6,569 nt of DNA from an uncultured Clostridia bacterium (GTDB lineage Bacteria > Bacillota > Clostridia > Oscillospirales > CAG-272): the NCBI GenBank assembly GCA_946615525.1, contig CAMOHW010000050.1:1-6569 (forward strand), written 5' to 3'. Positions 5,271 to 6,569 of this stretch are shown in pieces; position 1 is the stretch's first letter; the number at the start of each line of letters is the position of its first letter. Made by a program: the position numbers and the translations under genes. The notes under the pieces were generated by a model. The model ran no database searches. It worked only from the letters and a program-made list of their open reading frames with translations, and was not told where the DNA came from.

Positions 5271-6380
5271 TCATTTCTTGTCGGATGATTGATCCGGCAG
5301 ACCTTTTGCCTGTTTTGCCATGTGGGCAACGATCTCGTTCATATCCAGCCCCAGGTCATCCAACAGGTCTTCCTCACGTGCCGAGAGCTCTTCGTCCAGC
5401 ATTTCGGCAATGCGTTCCTCGGCTTCCAGGTCGCTGTCATCGACAGGCGGCAAGATCTCGCCGTTTTTCTCGGCGGTGCGGCGGGCGCGTTCCTCCTCGC
5501 GTTGGCGCTTGCGTTCGGCAAGGCGCTGCTCGCGCAGAATGCGGCGCTGTTCGCGGTGCATTTCGGCTTTGGAAGAAAGCGGGATCGGCTCGTTCGGGTC
5601 GGCGGGCAGAATGCGCTTTTTGTCGTCTTCCGCCTCAGGATTCTCGTTGATGACGAAGGCGGTATCCACTCCGTGGACCGAATCGTCGACAAACTCGTCA
5701 TTCATCATTTTGATGCGCCGTACCTTCATCAGTTCCAAAATGCCCAGGAAAATGGCGATCAGGTCGGGCAGACTCGTCGCGTCGGAGAGCAGTTCCTTCA
5801 TAGAAGTGGGCTCGTCCTTTTTCTTCTTTTCCATGCGGTGCAGGATGCAGACGATCTTGATATCTACCGGAATGATGGGCTTTGCGATCATGGGAGCAAA
5901 GACTGCTTTTTCCACTTTCGGACGGCTCTCGTTTGCGGCAATGATGCGGCGGACTGCCAAAAGCAGCGAGGTGACCTGCTGGTCGGCAACAAAGGAGGTA
6001 TCCACCGAGATCTCGTCTGTGTCCTTGACCATGCGCCCGCTGTAAACCTTAAACAGCTCCGCCATTTTTTTGGCGGCCTCTTTTGCCTGTTGATAGCGCC
6101 GCAGGGCGTCGGCAAGGTCGGCGCGGGGATCGTTTTCATCCTCGTCGTCGCGCGGCAGGAGCATGCGGCTCTTTATGAGCATAAGCTCGCTTGCCATTAC
6201 GATAAACTCACCGGCAATATCCATATCCATGCTCTGCGCCTCGCGCAGATATTCCAGATATTGGTCGCAGATGATGGAGATGGGAATATCCTCAATATTC
6301 ATTTTGTTCTTTTGGATCAGAGTCAACAGAAGGTCAAGAGGTCCTTCAAACTGATCCAAACGGTAGGTAATTGTTTCCAT
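5271..6380 (-). CDS. scpA: Segregation and condensation protein ScpA (kleisin) with long C-terminal extension
   Basis: ScpA is the kleisin that bridges the SMC dimer heads and holds ScpB. The 369-aa product starts with the diagnostic segment YRLDQFEGPLDLLLTLIQKN at residues 6-25, then DIPISIICDQYLEYL and FIVMASELMLIKSRMLLP at 59-76. The middle region leads to a C-terminal winged-helix part at about 170-232 (LPDLIAIFLGILELMKVRRIK). Typical ScpA ends near residue 245. Here about 120 further residues follow: an acidic linker, an Arg/Glu-rich probable coiled coil at about 270-305 (KRQREEERARRTAEK), and an acidic helical tail ending QSSDKK. No frameshift is needed, so the extension appears genuine. 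The ATG at 6380 has AAAGGAG 5 nt upstream. The gene follows the M50 protease by 28 nt. Confidence 0.95.
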   Translation of the reverse strand: METITYRLDQFEGPLDLLLTLIQKNKMNIEDIPISIICDQYLEYLREAQSMDMDIAGEFIVMASELMLIKSRMLLPRDDEDENDPRADLADALRRYQQAKEAAKKMAELFKVYSGRMVKDTDEISVDTSFVADQQVTSLLLAVRRIIAANESRPKVEKAVFAPMIAKPIIPVDIKIVCILHRMEKKKKDEPTSMKELLSDATSLPDLIAIFLGILELMKVRRIKMMNDEFVDDSVHGVDTAFVINENPEAEDDKKRILPADPNEPIPLSSKAEMHREQRRILREQRLAERKRQREEERARRTAEKNGEILPPVDDSDLEAEERIAEMLDEELSAREEDLLDDLGLDMNEIVAHMAKQAKGLPDQSSDKK

Positions 6381-6408
6381 GAAAACTCCTTTGAACAGGA
6401 AAATCGAT

Positions 6409-6569
6409 TCAAATCAATGCGCTCAAAACGCCTTTGTAAATAGGGTTGGAGATCCAATTGGTCAACGTTTGGGCAACCCAGGAGAAGGGGGATATCGGCA
6501 GGACGTAGGAGCAAAGGATCAAAACCGCCAAAAGTCCAAACAGGATATACCGTTCATAGCGCATCACGG
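6409..6569 (-). CDS. Probable site-2 (M50) protease family protein, C-terminal fragment
   Basis: This frame is open from the window edge to a TGA at 6409-6411, giving the last 52 residues of a gene that continues to the right. The peptide begins MRYERYILFGLLAVLILCSYV, shortened here to its features: a basic MRYERY, a transmembrane helix over about residues 8-24, then PISPFSW and an amphipathic end. An xMRYERY segment followed by a final helix is typical of the C-terminus of bacterial M50 site-2 proteases that often sit directly upstream of scpA in Clostridia. The zinc motif HExxH and the NPxxDG segment would lie outside the window, so the assignment rests on the tail and context only. Confidence 0.65.
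   Translation of the reverse strand, partial: VMRYERYILFGLLAVLILCSYVLPISPFSWVAQTLTNWISNPIYKGVLSALI

Noticed and set aside
5289..6443. Plus-strand open frame of 384 codons antisense to almost all of scpA
   Set aside because: Its protein has no recognisable domain, no ribosome binding site stands out, and it mirrors a confidently identified gene. Long antisense frames are expected from the codon bias of the real gene.
1..6569. Mobile elements, CRISPR arrays, tRNA/rRNA genes or phage cargo
   Set aside because: Genes are housekeeping or sporulation genes on one strand with short gaps. No transposase, integrase, repeat-spacer pattern or structural RNA was seen, and no stretch over about 155 nt lacks a gene.

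Overview
The window reads as a stretch of chromosome from a spore-forming Firmicute of class Clostridia, most likely the Oscillospirales (Ruminococcaceae/Oscillospiraceae) group. The basis is a clear Spo0A, a YtfJ/GerW-type sporulation protein next to a DUF2953 protein, an S11 D,D-carboxypeptidase, and ScpA/ScpB beside a pseudouridine synthase, all with strong GGAGG-type ribosome binding sites. GC content looks moderate, near 50%. The family placement is an inference from gene order and protein style.

All nine genes lie on the minus strand, so they are transcribed from right to left. In transcription order they are: the 3' end of a probable site-2 (M50) protease at the right edge; scpA; scpB; a DUF2953 membrane protein; ytfJ; a dacF/dacB-like D-Ala-D-Ala carboxypeptidase; an RluB/RsuA-family 23S rRNA pseudouridine synthase; a 130-aa uncharacterised, possibly acetyltransferase-like protein; and spo0A at the left edge. 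From the protease to the 130-aa gene the gaps are only 5 to about 75 nt, which suggests one operon. spo0A is set apart by an AT-rich 153-nt spacer and has a good promoter of its own.

The cluster links chromosome condensation and segregation (ScpAB with SMC), envelope and spore maturation (DUF2953, YtfJ, carboxypeptidase), ribosome modification and the master switch of sporulation. The gene set resembles the scpAB-dacB-spmAB-rluB region of Bacillus, but spmA/spmB are absent and ytfIJ-like genes sit inside it. spo0A lacks its usual upstream neighbour spoIVB.

No mobile element, CRISPR array or tRNA/rRNA gene is visible, and no gene looks like recent foreign cargo. The observations most worth following up are cis-regulatory or architectural: a 15-bp perfect inverted repeat that would hide the ribosome binding site of the carboxypeptidase gene; a nested inverted repeat and an 0A-box-like site at the spo0A promoter; a Spo0A receiver that departs from the classical motif; and long charged C-terminal extensions on ScpA and ScpB. 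I found no convincing new multi-gene system.
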